A stretch of 5,533 nt of DNA from JBCDCU01 sp039180865 (GTDB lineage Bacteria; Pseudomonadota; Alphaproteobacteria; Rhizobiales; JACESI01): NCBI GenBank assembly GCA_039180865.1, contig JBCDCZ010000302.1, positions 1 through 5,533 on the forward strand, read 5' to 3'. The notes below the pieces were generated by a model. That model saw only the letters and a program-made list of their open reading frames with translations, was not told where the DNA came from and made no database searches. Numbering within the stretch: position 1 is the first letter of the stretch; each line of letters starts with the position of its first letter. This document shows positions 1-5,533 of the stretch, piece by piece. A program made the position numbers and the translations under genes.

Positions 1-666
1 AACCCCTATGGAGCGGTCGAAAACCGTCAGGACCAGAAGCGTCGCTCCGGTGACGAGAAGGATGACCGGTCCTTTCACGAGAATGCCGCAGGCAATCGCC
101 CCCCAAAAGAGGGCCCAGGGAATGAGCTGAAGCGGTTTTTCACGATTGAGATAGGCTTTGGCAAGGGAACCCTGAGCCAAGAGAATGAAAGCAAGCAGGA
201 CCGCATCGGTCTTGGCGATTTTCGCTTCGAAACCCGGAAGGATCGAGATCGCCATCAGCATGCCTGCAAGACCGGCGGCGAACGGGCTTACGAATTGCGT
301 GGCGATCCAGAAGGTCAGAAGGACTGCACTCACCGCGCCAACCAGAGAAGGAATGCGGTACGCCCAGATCGGCGGTTCCGTCCCACCGGTGACTGTCTCC
401 AGCGTCTTCACCGCGCCGATCTGCAGCCAGTAGATGCCAATCGGTTTCTTGTAGCGTTTGCCGTCCTGAAACGGGATATCGATATATTCCTGTTCGGCCA
501 TCATCTGGCGGCTTGCATGGGAAAACCGTGTCTCATCCCTGTCGACACCCGGAACCTCGAAAAAGCCTGGAAGCATGCAGAAGAGCGACACGATAACAAG
601 CACAATGCACCAAAAGGAGGACGACCAGAGGTCGGCACGAAGAAAGGGTGCAGGTGTTGCGGTCAC
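1..666 (-). CDS. ArnT/PMT-like membrane glycosyltransferase (GT-C fold), N-terminal part, cut by window edge
   Basis: This is the first 222 codons of an integral-membrane glycosyltransferase of the dolichyl-phosphate-mannose mannosyltransferase / ArnT type (GT39/GT83, PMT_2). Such enzymes move a sugar from a polyprenyl-phosphate carrier to a lipid or protein on the periplasmic face. I translated it from the minus strand. A first hydrophobic helix (about residues 17-36) is followed by a periplasmic loop with RDETRF (43-48), matching the conserved acidic 'DE' pair of the family. Next come KKPIGIYW (73-80), equivalent to the usual KPPL-YW motif, then AKTDA (151-155) carrying a second conserved Asp, and VKGP (197-200). 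Further hydrophobic stretches lie at about 106-120, 127-144, 155-168 and 183-215. The GTG start at 666 is chosen because GGAG (676-673) sits 6 bases upstream and the first helix and DE loop then fall at the usual distance from the N-terminus. The frame is open back to the permease 2 stop at 760. Family members are usually 450-600 residues, so more than half is missing. The sugar and acceptor cannot be told. Its link to the importer genes may be positional only. Confidence 0.85.
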   Translation of the reverse strand, partial: MTATPAPFLRADLWSSSFWCIVLVIVSLFCMLPGFFEVPGVDRDETRFSHASRQMMAEQEYIDIPFQDGKRYKKPIGIYWLQIGAVKTLETVTGGTEPPIWAYRIPSLVGAVSAVLLTFWIATQFVSPFAAGLAGMLMAISILPGFEAKIAKTDAVLLAFILLAQGSLAKAYLNREKPLQLIPWALFWGAIACGILVKGPVILLVTGATLLVLTVFDRSIGV

Positions 667-694
667 GTTATTCTCCGAAGAGACGGTTTTCAGC

Positions 695-760
695 GCGTGA
701 GGACTGCCATGTTCAGCCGAAAAAGCCAAGCGAAAGACGCCCGATCTGAAATCCTCACGC
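695..760 (-). other. Inverted repeat in the gap after permease 2 (possible mRNA hairpin)
   Basis: On the minus strand GCGTGAGGA (760-752) is perfectly complementary to TCCTCACGC (703-695). A wobble pair and an A-U pair extend the stem to 11 bp. Beyond a 7-base bulge, TCAG (749-746) can also pair with CTGA (716-713). The first arm starts on the last base of the permease 2 stop codon. No T-run follows the second arm, so it does not look like a standard intrinsic terminator. It could protect the mRNA 3' end, or reduce read-through into the glycosyltransferase gene. The pairing is seen in the sequence and the function is inferred. The rest of the 93-base gap holds only the glycosyltransferase ribosome binding site; I saw no convincing promoter. 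Confidence 0.4.
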
Positions 761-1728
761 TATTTCTGAAACGGCTGACCAATCGCGGCTGGCGGTATCG
801 CTCGTCCGACGAAACCGGCGAGAAGGAGCACTGTGATCACGTAAGGAAGAGCCAGAAGAAGCTGTCCCGGCAATTCACCAATAAGCAGCAGGTCGACACC
901 CTGAAGGCGCGAGGCCGCAGCTTCCAGAAAGCCGAACATCAAACAGGCGAAGAGCGCCGGATAAGGCCGCCATTTCCCAAAGATCACTGCCGCAAGAGCG
1001 ATATAGCCTTTGCCCGCCGACATTTCCGGGACGAAGCCAGCCCCCTGCCCGATTGATAGATAAGCACCTGCCAATGCACAGAAGAACCCGGCGAGGACAA
1101 CCGCGCCATAGCGCGTGAGCGTTACGGAAATGCCAGCTGCATCGACAGCTTCCGGCTTTTCTCCGACGGCCCGTACCCTCAGGCCAAATGCTGTCCGGTA
1201 TAAGAGCATCGCGGCAAGCGGGACGGCGATAAGGGCCAGATAGACGAGAACATTATGCCCGCTGATCAGCTCCCGATAAATCGGACCGAGGACCGGGACC
1301 GCGGTCGCGCCTTCTGAAAACCACCAAACGATCGGGCGGAACCGGTCTTCGGAGACAAGTGCCGGGGTCTGACCGCCCTGTTTATAAAGCGCAATCGCAA
1401 TTGTGACCGAAAGGCCCGACGCCAGAATGTTGACCGCAAGGCCGCTTACCACCTGATTGCCGCGATGGGTGATACAGGCAAATCCATGGATGAGCGCTAA
1501 AAAAACCGATGCGAGAATGGCGGCCCCGAGACCGAGCCATGGCGAGCCGGTCGCAAAGGAGGCCGTCGCCGCAGCAAACGCAGCCATCAGCATTTTGCCT
1601 TCGAGCGATATATCGATGATCCCGGCGCGCTCAGAAAAAATGCCCGCCAGCGCACAGAAAATCAGCGGTGTCGCGAGGCGGAGCGTGCCGTCGAGGGTAA
1701 GCAGAAATTGGAACAGGAACTCAGCCAT
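760..1728 (-). CDS. BMP-type (nucleoside) ABC importer, permease 2
   Basis: This is the second of two membrane subunits of the importer, a 322-residue protein of the BPD_transp_2 family (the YufQ/NupQ or RnsD-like partner). It is hydrophobic with about 8-10 membrane helices. Family landmarks are ERAGIIDISLEG (33-44), NQVVSGLAVN (91-100), the cytoplasmic ATPase-contact loop GLRVRAVGEKPEAVDAAGI (182-200), and the GAYLSIGQGAGF to KGYIALAAVIFGKWRP stretch (221-255). The family usually reads ERAGVVNIGLEG, so the Asp in IIDIS is a mild variant. I start at the ATG at 1728. The frame is open to an ATG at 1797, but the extra 23 residues are polar, Pro- and Cys-containing and unlike the family, and that stretch is the 3' end of permease 1 read in another frame. 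The chosen start overlaps the permease 1 stop by 8 bases. A purine run GGAGGAAGGAG (1750-1740) ends 11 bases before the ATG, a little farther than ideal. Substrate assignment rests on the operon as a whole. Confidence 0.93.
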   Translation of the reverse strand: MAEFLFQFLLTLDGTLRLATPLIFCALAGIFSERAGIIDISLEGKMLMAAFAAATASFATGSPWLGLGAAILASVFLALIHGFACITHRGNQVVSGLAVNILASGLSVTIAIALYKQGGQTPALVSEDRFRPIVWWFSEGATAVPVLGPIYRELISGHNVLVYLALIAVPLAAMLLYRTAFGLRVRAVGEKPEAVDAAGISVTLTRYGAVVLAGFFCALAGAYLSIGQGAGFVPEMSAGKGYIALAAVIFGKWRPYPALFACLMFGFLEAAASRLQGVDLLLIGELPGQLLLALPYVITVLLLAGFVGRAIPPAAIGQPFQK

Positions 1729-2833
1729 TCTCGCGCGCGCTCCTTCCTCCGAAGAAACCAAGCATGCGGGAGACGGCTGGCGCGAACATGAAGGCAAGAG
1801 CGCCGGAGAAGAGGATGATCATTCCCTGGATCACCACGACCATTTCGCGGGTGATCGTCTGGAATTCGAAATCGAGTTCCGCGCCGCCCTGATAAAGCGC
1901 ACCGAATAAAAGGCTTGCGAGAATGATCCCGACCGGATGACTGCGTCCCATCAGGGCAACCGCAATGCCGGTAAAGCCGTAGCCTGCCGTGAAATTCAAG
2001 ACGAGGCGATATTGAACCCCGAGGACCTCGTTGATCGCCATAAGACCCGCGAGTGCGCCTGAAATCGACATGGCTATGATGATGACCTTCGCAACATTGA
2101 TCCCGGCGTAATGGGCGGCATCCGGGTTCTGGCCGACAGTCCTGATTTCATACCCAAGCCGCGTCTTCCAGATGAGAACCCAGACGAAGAAGGCTGCCAG
2201 AAGCGCGAAGAAAAACGAGATGTTGAGAGGCGAGCCGGAGACGAGATCGCCCAGGAACGGGAGAATCGTACTCATCTTGGCGAGTTGGGCGCTTGCCTCA
2301 AACGTCGAGGTCTGAGGCGACATCTGGTTCGGCGCAATCATCGGGCCCGCGAGCAACCAGACCATCAGTGAAGCCGCGATGAAGTTGAACATGATCGTGG
2401 TGATCACGACGTGGCTGCCGCGCTTTGCCTGAAGATAACCCGGAATGAAGCCCCAGAATGCTCCGAAGAGTGCGGCCCCAAGGATTGCGAGGGGGATTAC
2501 GAGGAGCCCCGGCAAGATCGGCGCAAGCGCGAGCGCGACGAGAGCTGCACCCAGTCCGCCGATCGCCGCCTGCCCCTCCCCGCCGATATTGAACATCATC
2601 GCTTGAAAGGCGACGGCGACGGCGAGGCCAGCGAAGATGAAATTCGTTGTGTAATAAAGCGTGTAGCCAAGAGCGCCCGGATAGAAGAAAGCGCCTTCCA
2701 CCATGATTGAAAGGGCTGCGAACGGGTTCTCGCCAATAAGGGCGACAAAGACACCGCAGAAGAAGAAGGCCGCAAGAAGATTGATGAGCGGCAGAAGGAT
2801 GATTTCCGCCCATGTCGGAAGCGGGCTCTTCAT
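1721..2833 (-). CDS. BMP-type (nucleoside) ABC importer, permease 1
   Basis: This is the first membrane subunit of the importer, 370 residues, BPD_transp_2 family (YufP/NupP or RnsC-like). It lies in the inner membrane and pairs with the shorter permease 2 to form a heterodimeric channel. The N-terminal helix (about 10-34) and most of the length are strongly hydrophobic. Diagnostic stretches are the FNIGGEGQ motif (81-88), GSHVVITTIMFNFIA (139-153) and the cytoplasmic coupling loop TRLGYEIRTVGQNPDAAHYAGI, written here as residues 224-245. The AGYGFTGIAVALMGRSHPVGI region (283-303) completes the pattern. A less hydrophobic segment at about 165-200 is probably a periplasmic loop and is normal for this longer permease. 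The ATG at 2833 overlaps the ATPase TGA in the sequence ATGA, so translation is probably coupled. The last codons overlap the start of permease 2 by 8 bases. No frameshift or missing segment is apparent. Confidence 0.95.
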   Translation of the reverse strand: MKSPLPTWAEIILLPLINLLAAFFFCGVFVALIGENPFAALSIMVEGAFFYPGALGYTLYYTTNFIFAGLAVAVAFQAMMFNIGGEGQAAIGGLGAALVALALAPILPGLLVIPLAILGAALFGAFWGFIPGYLQAKRGSHVVITTIMFNFIAASLMVWLLAGPMIAPNQMSPQTSTFEASAQLAKMSTILPFLGDLVSGSPLNISFFFALLAAFFVWVLIWKTRLGYEIRTVGQNPDAAHYAGINVAKVIIIAMSISGALAGLMAINEVLGVQYRLVLNFTAGYGFTGIAVALMGRSHPVGIILASLLFGALYQGGAELDFEFQTITREMVVVIQGMIILFSGALAFMFAPAVSRMLGFFGGRSARENG

Positions 2834-4389
2834 GGGGTGGCTACCCCGTTGTCGGCGCGCGCGCCCGGTGCAATTCCCGCCATCATCTGCCCGATCAGTG
2901 AGCGATCAGCATCTTCGCGGTCGACGATCCCGACCGTTTTTCCGTCATTCATCACCATGATCCGGTCGGAGAGCGCGAAGATTTCTTCAAGTTCGACGGA
3001 GACCAGAAGGATCGCGGCACCGTCGTCGCGGTGAGCGATCAGATCTTTATGGATGAATTCGATGGCTCCAATATCGACGCCACGGGTCGGCTGGCCGATG
3101 ATCAGTATTTTCGGACGCTCATGCATTTCGCGGGCAATCACCAGCTTCTGCTGATTGCCGCCGGAAAAACCCTCTGTCATCTGATCAGGAAGGGTCGGAC
3201 GGACGTCGTGATGGTCCATCAAGTCCTTGCAATGGGTCCGCATGCGCGCCTTGTCGAGAAACACGCTGTCACCGGCATACCCTTTATGAAGATAACCGAG
3301 CGGTGCGTTCTCAAAGGCCGGAAAACTCAGGACCAGGCCGAAACGATGGCGGTCTTCCGGGATATGTCCGAGACCAATTTCACGCAAATGGCCGGGCGTT
3401 GGCGGGTGCGTTGCATCGAAAGTCTGACCTAGGATCTCCATGGTTCCACTCGTGGCAGCGCGCATTCCGCCGAGGATCTCAAGAAGTTCGCTTTGGCCGT
3501 TTCCTGCGACACCGGCAATGCCGAGGATCTCGCCCGCGCGGACTTCGAAATCGATGCCTGCCAGTTCTTCGCCGCCGGTTGGCGTCACAAGGCCGAGATC
3601 ATGGACCTTGAGGACGGTGTCGCCACGGCTTGCTTCTCCCATCTCCGCCCGCAAAAGAACTTTACGCCCAACCATCAGTTCGGCGAGTTCTTCAGGCGTC
3701 GTTTCGTTTGTTTGGCGCTGCGCCACCAACTGGCCCTGGCGCATCACCGAGACGTCTTCGGTGACTGCCATGATTTCTTCAAGCTTATGGGTGACCAGTA
3801 TGATGGTGACGCCACTGTCCCGTAAATTCCTCAGGATTTCGAAGAGTTGCTCCGTCTCCTGCGGGGTCAGGACCGCCGTCGGCTCGTCGAGGATCAGAAT
3901 GCTTGTGTCGCCCTTGAGCGCCTTGAGGATTTCGACCCGCTGTTGAAGGCCGACCGGAAGGTCTCCGACGACCGCGTCGGGATCGACTTTGAGACCGTAG
4001 CGTTTGGAACGTTCGGCGAGGCGGGCACGCATATCCTCTCTGCCCGCTTTCACAAAGAAGCCGCCTTCATCGCCGAGAAGAAGATTGTCGAGGACGCTCA
4101 AGGTCGGGATCAGCATGAAGTGCTGGTGGACCATGCCGATCCCGGCGGAAATCGCATCGGCGCTGGATGCGAAGTTCACTGTGTTGCCGTTGATCTCAAC
4201 TGTGCCTTTGTCCGCACGATAGCTGCCGTGCAGGATCTTCATCAGTGTCGATTTGCCGGCCCCATTCTCGCCGACAATGCCGTGGATGGTGCCCTTGTCG
4301 ATTGAGAGCGAAACTTCGCGGTTCGCGTGAACCGGCCCGAAGGATTTCGATATATCAATGAGGCGCAGGGCTGGCGGCGCCGCGTTCAT
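2830..4389 (-). CDS. BMP-type (nucleoside) ABC importer, tandem-cassette ATPase
   Basis: This cytoplasmic subunit of 519 residues hydrolyses ATP to drive import and has two ATP-binding cassettes in one chain, as in the sugar and nucleoside (CUT2-like) ATPases. Cassette 1 (about 7-245) has Walker A GENGAGKST (40-48), Q-loop Gln89 in MVHQHFML, signature LPVGLQQ (144-150), Walker B ILILDEP (164-170) and H-loop His201. Cassette 2 (about 258-505) is degenerate. Its Walker A is GVAGNGQSE (293-301) without the Lys. Its Walker B is ILIIGQP (428-434), where the Asp-Glu pair is Gly432-Gln433, and the H-loop position reads SVE instead of having His. Its signature FSGGNQQK (408-415) is intact. Such asymmetry is usual in the family: one composite site (cassette 1 Walker motifs with the cassette 2 signature) is predicted to hydrolyse ATP. 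Closest styles are YufO/NupO and RnsB. The ATG at 4389 has a weak upstream CGGA and lies 75 bases after the binding-protein stop. The end overlaps permease 1 by 4 bases. Confidence 0.96.
   Translation of the reverse strand: MNAAPPALRLIDISKSFGPVHANREVSLSIDKGTIHGIVGENGAGKSTLMKILHGSYRADKGTVEINGNTVNFASSADAISAGIGMVHQHFMLIPTLSVLDNLLLGDEGGFFVKAGREDMRARLAERSKRYGLKVDPDAVVGDLPVGLQQRVEILKALKGDTSILILDEPTAVLTPQETEQLFEILRNLRDSGVTIILVTHKLEEIMAVTEDVSVMRQGQLVAQRQTNETTPEELAELMVGRKVLLRAEMGEASRGDTVLKVHDLGLVTPTGGEELAGIDFEVRAGEILGIAGVAGNGQSELLEILGGMRAATSGTMEILGQTFDATHPPTPGHLREIGLGHIPEDRHRFGLVLSFPAFENAPLGYLHKGYAGDSVFLDKARMRTHCKDLMDHHDVRPTLPDQMTEGFSGGNQQKLVIAREMHERPKILIIGQPTRGVDIGAIEFIHKDLIAHRDDGAAILLVSVELEEIFALSDRIMVMNDGKTVGIVDREDADRSLIGQMMAGIAPGARADNGVATP
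2834..2847 (-). promoter_or_regulatory. Small hairpin directly before the permease 1 start
   Basis: The minus-strand sequence GGGGTAGCCACCCC can fold into a 5-bp stem (GGGGT with ACCCC) around an AGCC loop. It abuts the permease 1 ATG and contains the only G-rich run that could act as its ribosome binding site. It lies within the last codons of the ATPase gene (Gly-Val-Ala-Thr-Pro). A ribosome finishing the ATPase would melt it, which fits translational coupling with the ATGA overlap. The structure is seen; its role is inferred. Confidence 0.35.
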
Positions 4390-4440
4390 GGCTTTATCCG
4401 TAAACTTGACGCCGCACCCAGACCCTCAAACACGAGAGAT

Positions 4441-4481
4441 ACCCCTGCCCCGTTTGTCGCGTTTCTAGAATGGGCAGGAGC
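4441..4481 (-). other. Hairpin spanning the binding-protein stop codon
   Basis: On the minus strand CCTGCCC (4478-4472) pairs perfectly with GGGCAGG (4450-4444). Two wobble pairs and one G-C pair extend this to a 10-bp stem with a 21-base loop. The loop holds the binding-protein stop codon and the palindrome TTCTAGAA (4470-4463). No U-run follows, so it is not a standard terminator. Hairpins after binding-protein genes in importer operons can stabilise the upstream message and so raise the binding protein over the membrane subunits (known for malE-malF). That role is inferred here. The rest of the 75-base gap (4464-4390) shows only a weak CGGA ribosome binding site before the ATPase start. 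Confidence 0.45.
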
Positions 4482-5466
4482 TGTCGTCCTGATAGTTGTG
4501 AACCGTAACGCTACCGCCGACTATCGCCTCTTCTGCAGCCTGCAGCTTGCTTTTCATGTCGGCTGTGATGAGTGGCTCGTTGTGCTCGTCGAGCGCCCAT
4601 CCGATCCCGCCTTCGGCAATACCGAGGACCTGGATATCAGCCGTGAATTCACCGGCCATGGCATCTTTGAACGTCTTGTAAGCCGCAACGTCGACGCGCT
4701 TCAGCATGGAGGTGAGAACCGTTCCAGGCGCGACGTGGTTCTGGTTTGCATCAACGCCGATTGCAAGTTTGCCTGCGTCTGATGCTGCACGGATCACACC
4801 AATTCCGGTACCGCCCGCCGCGTGATAGACAACGTCGGCACCACGGTCGATCTGGCTTTGGGTGAGTTCCGCGCCTTTACCCGGATCGTTCCACGCCGCC
4901 GGCGTGTTGCCCGTCATGTTCTGGAAGACCTCAAAGTCCGGGTTCACGCTTTTGACGCCCTGCAGATATCCGCAGGCGAATTTGCGAATGAGCGGAATAT
5001 CCATACCGCCGACGAAACCGACTTTTCCGGTCTTGGACGCAAGGGCTGCTGCGACGCCGACGAGGTAGCTTCCCTCATGCTCCTTGAAGACATATTGGCG
5101 CAGATTATCGTGCTTCAACCAGCCCACATCGATGATCGCGAAATCCACATCCGGGTGGTCTGCTGCGACCTTGTCCATCGCGTCAGCCTGAGCGAAACCA
5201 ACGGCAAGAACTATCGTTGCACCGCGCCGTACCATGCGGCGGAGCGCCTGTTCGCGCTGGGTCTCGTTGGTGACCTCGAATTCAAGAACTTCAGCGCCGG
5301 TCTCGTTTACAAACTTGGTGATCCCGGTGTGAACGGCCTCATTGAAGCTTTTGTCGAATTTTCCGCCCATGTCGTAGACAACGGCCGGTTTGAAATCAGC
5401 CGCCTGGGCAAGGGTTGAAAAGGCCGCAAAGACGACCGCAGTGATCAGAAGATAAAGGCGTTTCAT
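4465..5466 (-). CDS. BMP-family periplasmic substrate-binding protein (probable nucleoside receptor)
   Basis: This is the ligand-binding subunit of the importer, 333 residues, of the BMP/PnrA-like family (type I periplasmic-binding fold). It should bind a purine or other nucleoside in the periplasm and deliver it to the two permeases. The signal peptide is Lys/Arg at 2-3, a hydrophobic core at about 4-19 and a cleavage site AQA before Ala23. There is no lipobox Cys, so the mature protein is soluble, unlike the lipoprotein BMPs of spirochaetes and Gram-positives. Family motifs are YDMGGKFDKSFNEA (31-44), VGGMDIPLIRKF (152-163), and HAAGGTGIGVIRA (215-227) followed by GVDANQ (237-242) and SMLKRVD (253-259). 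Asp239 and Lys256 probably correspond to ligand-contacting residues of PnrA. The only Cys residues are Cys165 and Cys331, the latter third from the end. The ATG at 5466 has AGGA (5475-5472) 5 bases upstream. The exact ligand is not decided by sequence; a minority of BMP proteins bind other molecules. Confidence 0.95.
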   Translation of the reverse strand: MKRLYLLITAVVFAAFSTLAQAADFKPAVVYDMGGKFDKSFNEAVHTGITKFVNETGAEVLEFEVTNETQREQALRRMVRRGATIVLAVGFAQADAMDKVAADHPDVDFAIIDVGWLKHDNLRQYVFKEHEGSYLVGVAAALASKTGKVGFVGGMDIPLIRKFACGYLQGVKSVNPDFEVFQNMTGNTPAAWNDPGKGAELTQSQIDRGADVVYHAAGGTGIGVIRAASDAGKLAIGVDANQNHVAPGTVLTSMLKRVDVAAYKTFKDAMAGEFTADIQVLGIAEGGIGWALDEHNEPLITADMKSKLQAAEEAIVGGSVTVHNYQDDSSCPF

Positions 5467-5471
5467 GGCTT

Positions 5472-5475
5472 TCCT
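5472..5475 (-). promoter_or_regulatory. Ribosome binding site of the binding-protein gene
   Basis: AGGA (within AGGAAAG, 5475-5469) lies 5 bases before the ATG at 5466 and supports that start. It overlaps the TAG stop of the upstream reading frame (5476-5474), an arrangement typical of neighbouring genes within one operon. Confidence 0.7.
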
Positions 5476-5533
5476 ACTTCAATCCAATCTCTTTTAAGCG
5501 TTGATCGAGATATTGCCCCGCTGTCATGGTTTC
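5474..5533 (-). CDS. 3' end of an unidentified upstream gene (19 codons plus stop)
   Basis: The frame is open from the window edge and reads ETMTAGQYLDQRLKEIGLK followed by TAG. It ends 7 bases before the binding-protein start and its stop overlaps that gene's ribosome binding site, as expected for the previous gene of an operon. The peptide looks like an amphipathic C-terminal helix. I cannot name the protein. By habit of such operons it could be a nucleoside or base enzyme, but nothing in these residues shows it. An alternative is a 17-residue short ORF starting at the ATG at 5527. No ribosome binding site for that is visible in the 6 bases left, so I favour the C-terminus reading. Confidence 0.5.
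   Translation of the reverse strand, partial: ETMTAGQYLDQRLKEIGLK

Noticed and set aside
295..1056. 253-codon open frame on the plus strand
   Set aside because: It runs antisense to the glycosyltransferase and permease 2, both with clear family motifs. Its translation is rich in Arg, Lys and His with no recognisable domain, typical of the shadow of GC-rich coding sequence.
1729..1797. Upstream ATG at 1797 for permease 2 (23 extra residues)
   Set aside because: The extension is polar and unlike the family's N-terminus, which normally begins just before the first hydrophobic helix, and it would overlap permease 1 by 77 bases.
2298..2813. 171-codon frame on the minus strand in a different phase from permease 1
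   Set aside because: It overlaps permease 1 on the same strand; the product is an Arg/His-rich, non-membrane sequence without motifs.
3847..4305. 152-codon plus-strand frame and several others over the ATPase (3031-3946)
   Set aside because: All are antisense to the ATPase, whose Walker and signature motifs are intact; none has a ribosome site or recognisable domain.
4390..4464. Internal promoter or intrinsic terminator between the binding-protein and ATPase genes
   Set aside because: I saw no paired -35/-10 boxes and no U-run after the hairpin; the genes form one transporter and are expected to share a transcript.
4822..5418. 198-codon open frame on the plus strand
   Set aside because: It lies fully antisense inside the binding-protein gene, shows no family motif, and is explained by codon bias of the real gene.
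5474..5527. Resemblance of MTAGQYLDQRLKEIGLK to the N-terminus of pyruvate/indolepyruvate decarboxylases (Zymomonas-type G-YL--RL--IGLK pattern), suggesting a truncated decarboxylase gene
   Set aside because: The match is short and from memory, the frame stops at once, no further decarboxylase-like sequence follows in any frame, and the open frame continues to the window edge. A C-terminus of an upstream gene is simpler.

Overview
The window is GC-rich and densely coding, and every gene I can support lies on the minus strand. Protein style suggests a Gram-negative proteobacterium, most likely an alphaproteobacterium. The solute-binding protein has a plain Sec signal peptide with no lipobox, the transporter motifs are of the proteobacterial BMP/nucleoside type, and the downstream gene is an ArnT/PMT-like membrane glycosyltransferase. 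The taxonomic call is an inference from style, not from a marker gene.

Reading in the direction of transcription (high to low coordinates), the window opens with the last 19 codons of an unidentified gene (5533-5474). Its stop lies 7 bases before a complete four-gene ABC importer operon: a BMP-family periplasmic binding protein (5466-4465), a tandem-cassette ATPase (4389-2830), a first permease (2833-1721) and a second permease (1728-760). After a 93-base gap comes the first 222 codons of a GT-C glycosyltransferase (666-1), cut by the window edge.

The importer genes fit one machine. The binding protein captures a ligand, probably a purine or other nucleoside, in the periplasm. The two dissimilar permeases form the membrane channel, and the single polypeptide with two nucleotide-binding domains powers it. 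The order binding protein-ATPase-permease-permease is the classic order for this family (nucleoside ABC importers such as RnsBACD and YufNOPQ/NupNOPQ). ATPase and permease 1 overlap by 4 bases (ATGA) and the two permeases by 8 bases, suggesting translational coupling. Two spaced junctions (binding protein to ATPase, and permease 2 to glycosyltransferase) each carry an inverted repeat at the preceding stop codon. No operon promoter is visible, and it probably lies upstream of base 5533.

Nothing here points to a new system. No RNA genes, CRISPR arrays, insertion sequences or prophage genes were seen. Points worth a second look are the degenerate second ATPase cassette, the small RNA structures at gene junctions, a possible C-terminal disulfide in the binding protein, and the identity of the truncated genes at both edges.
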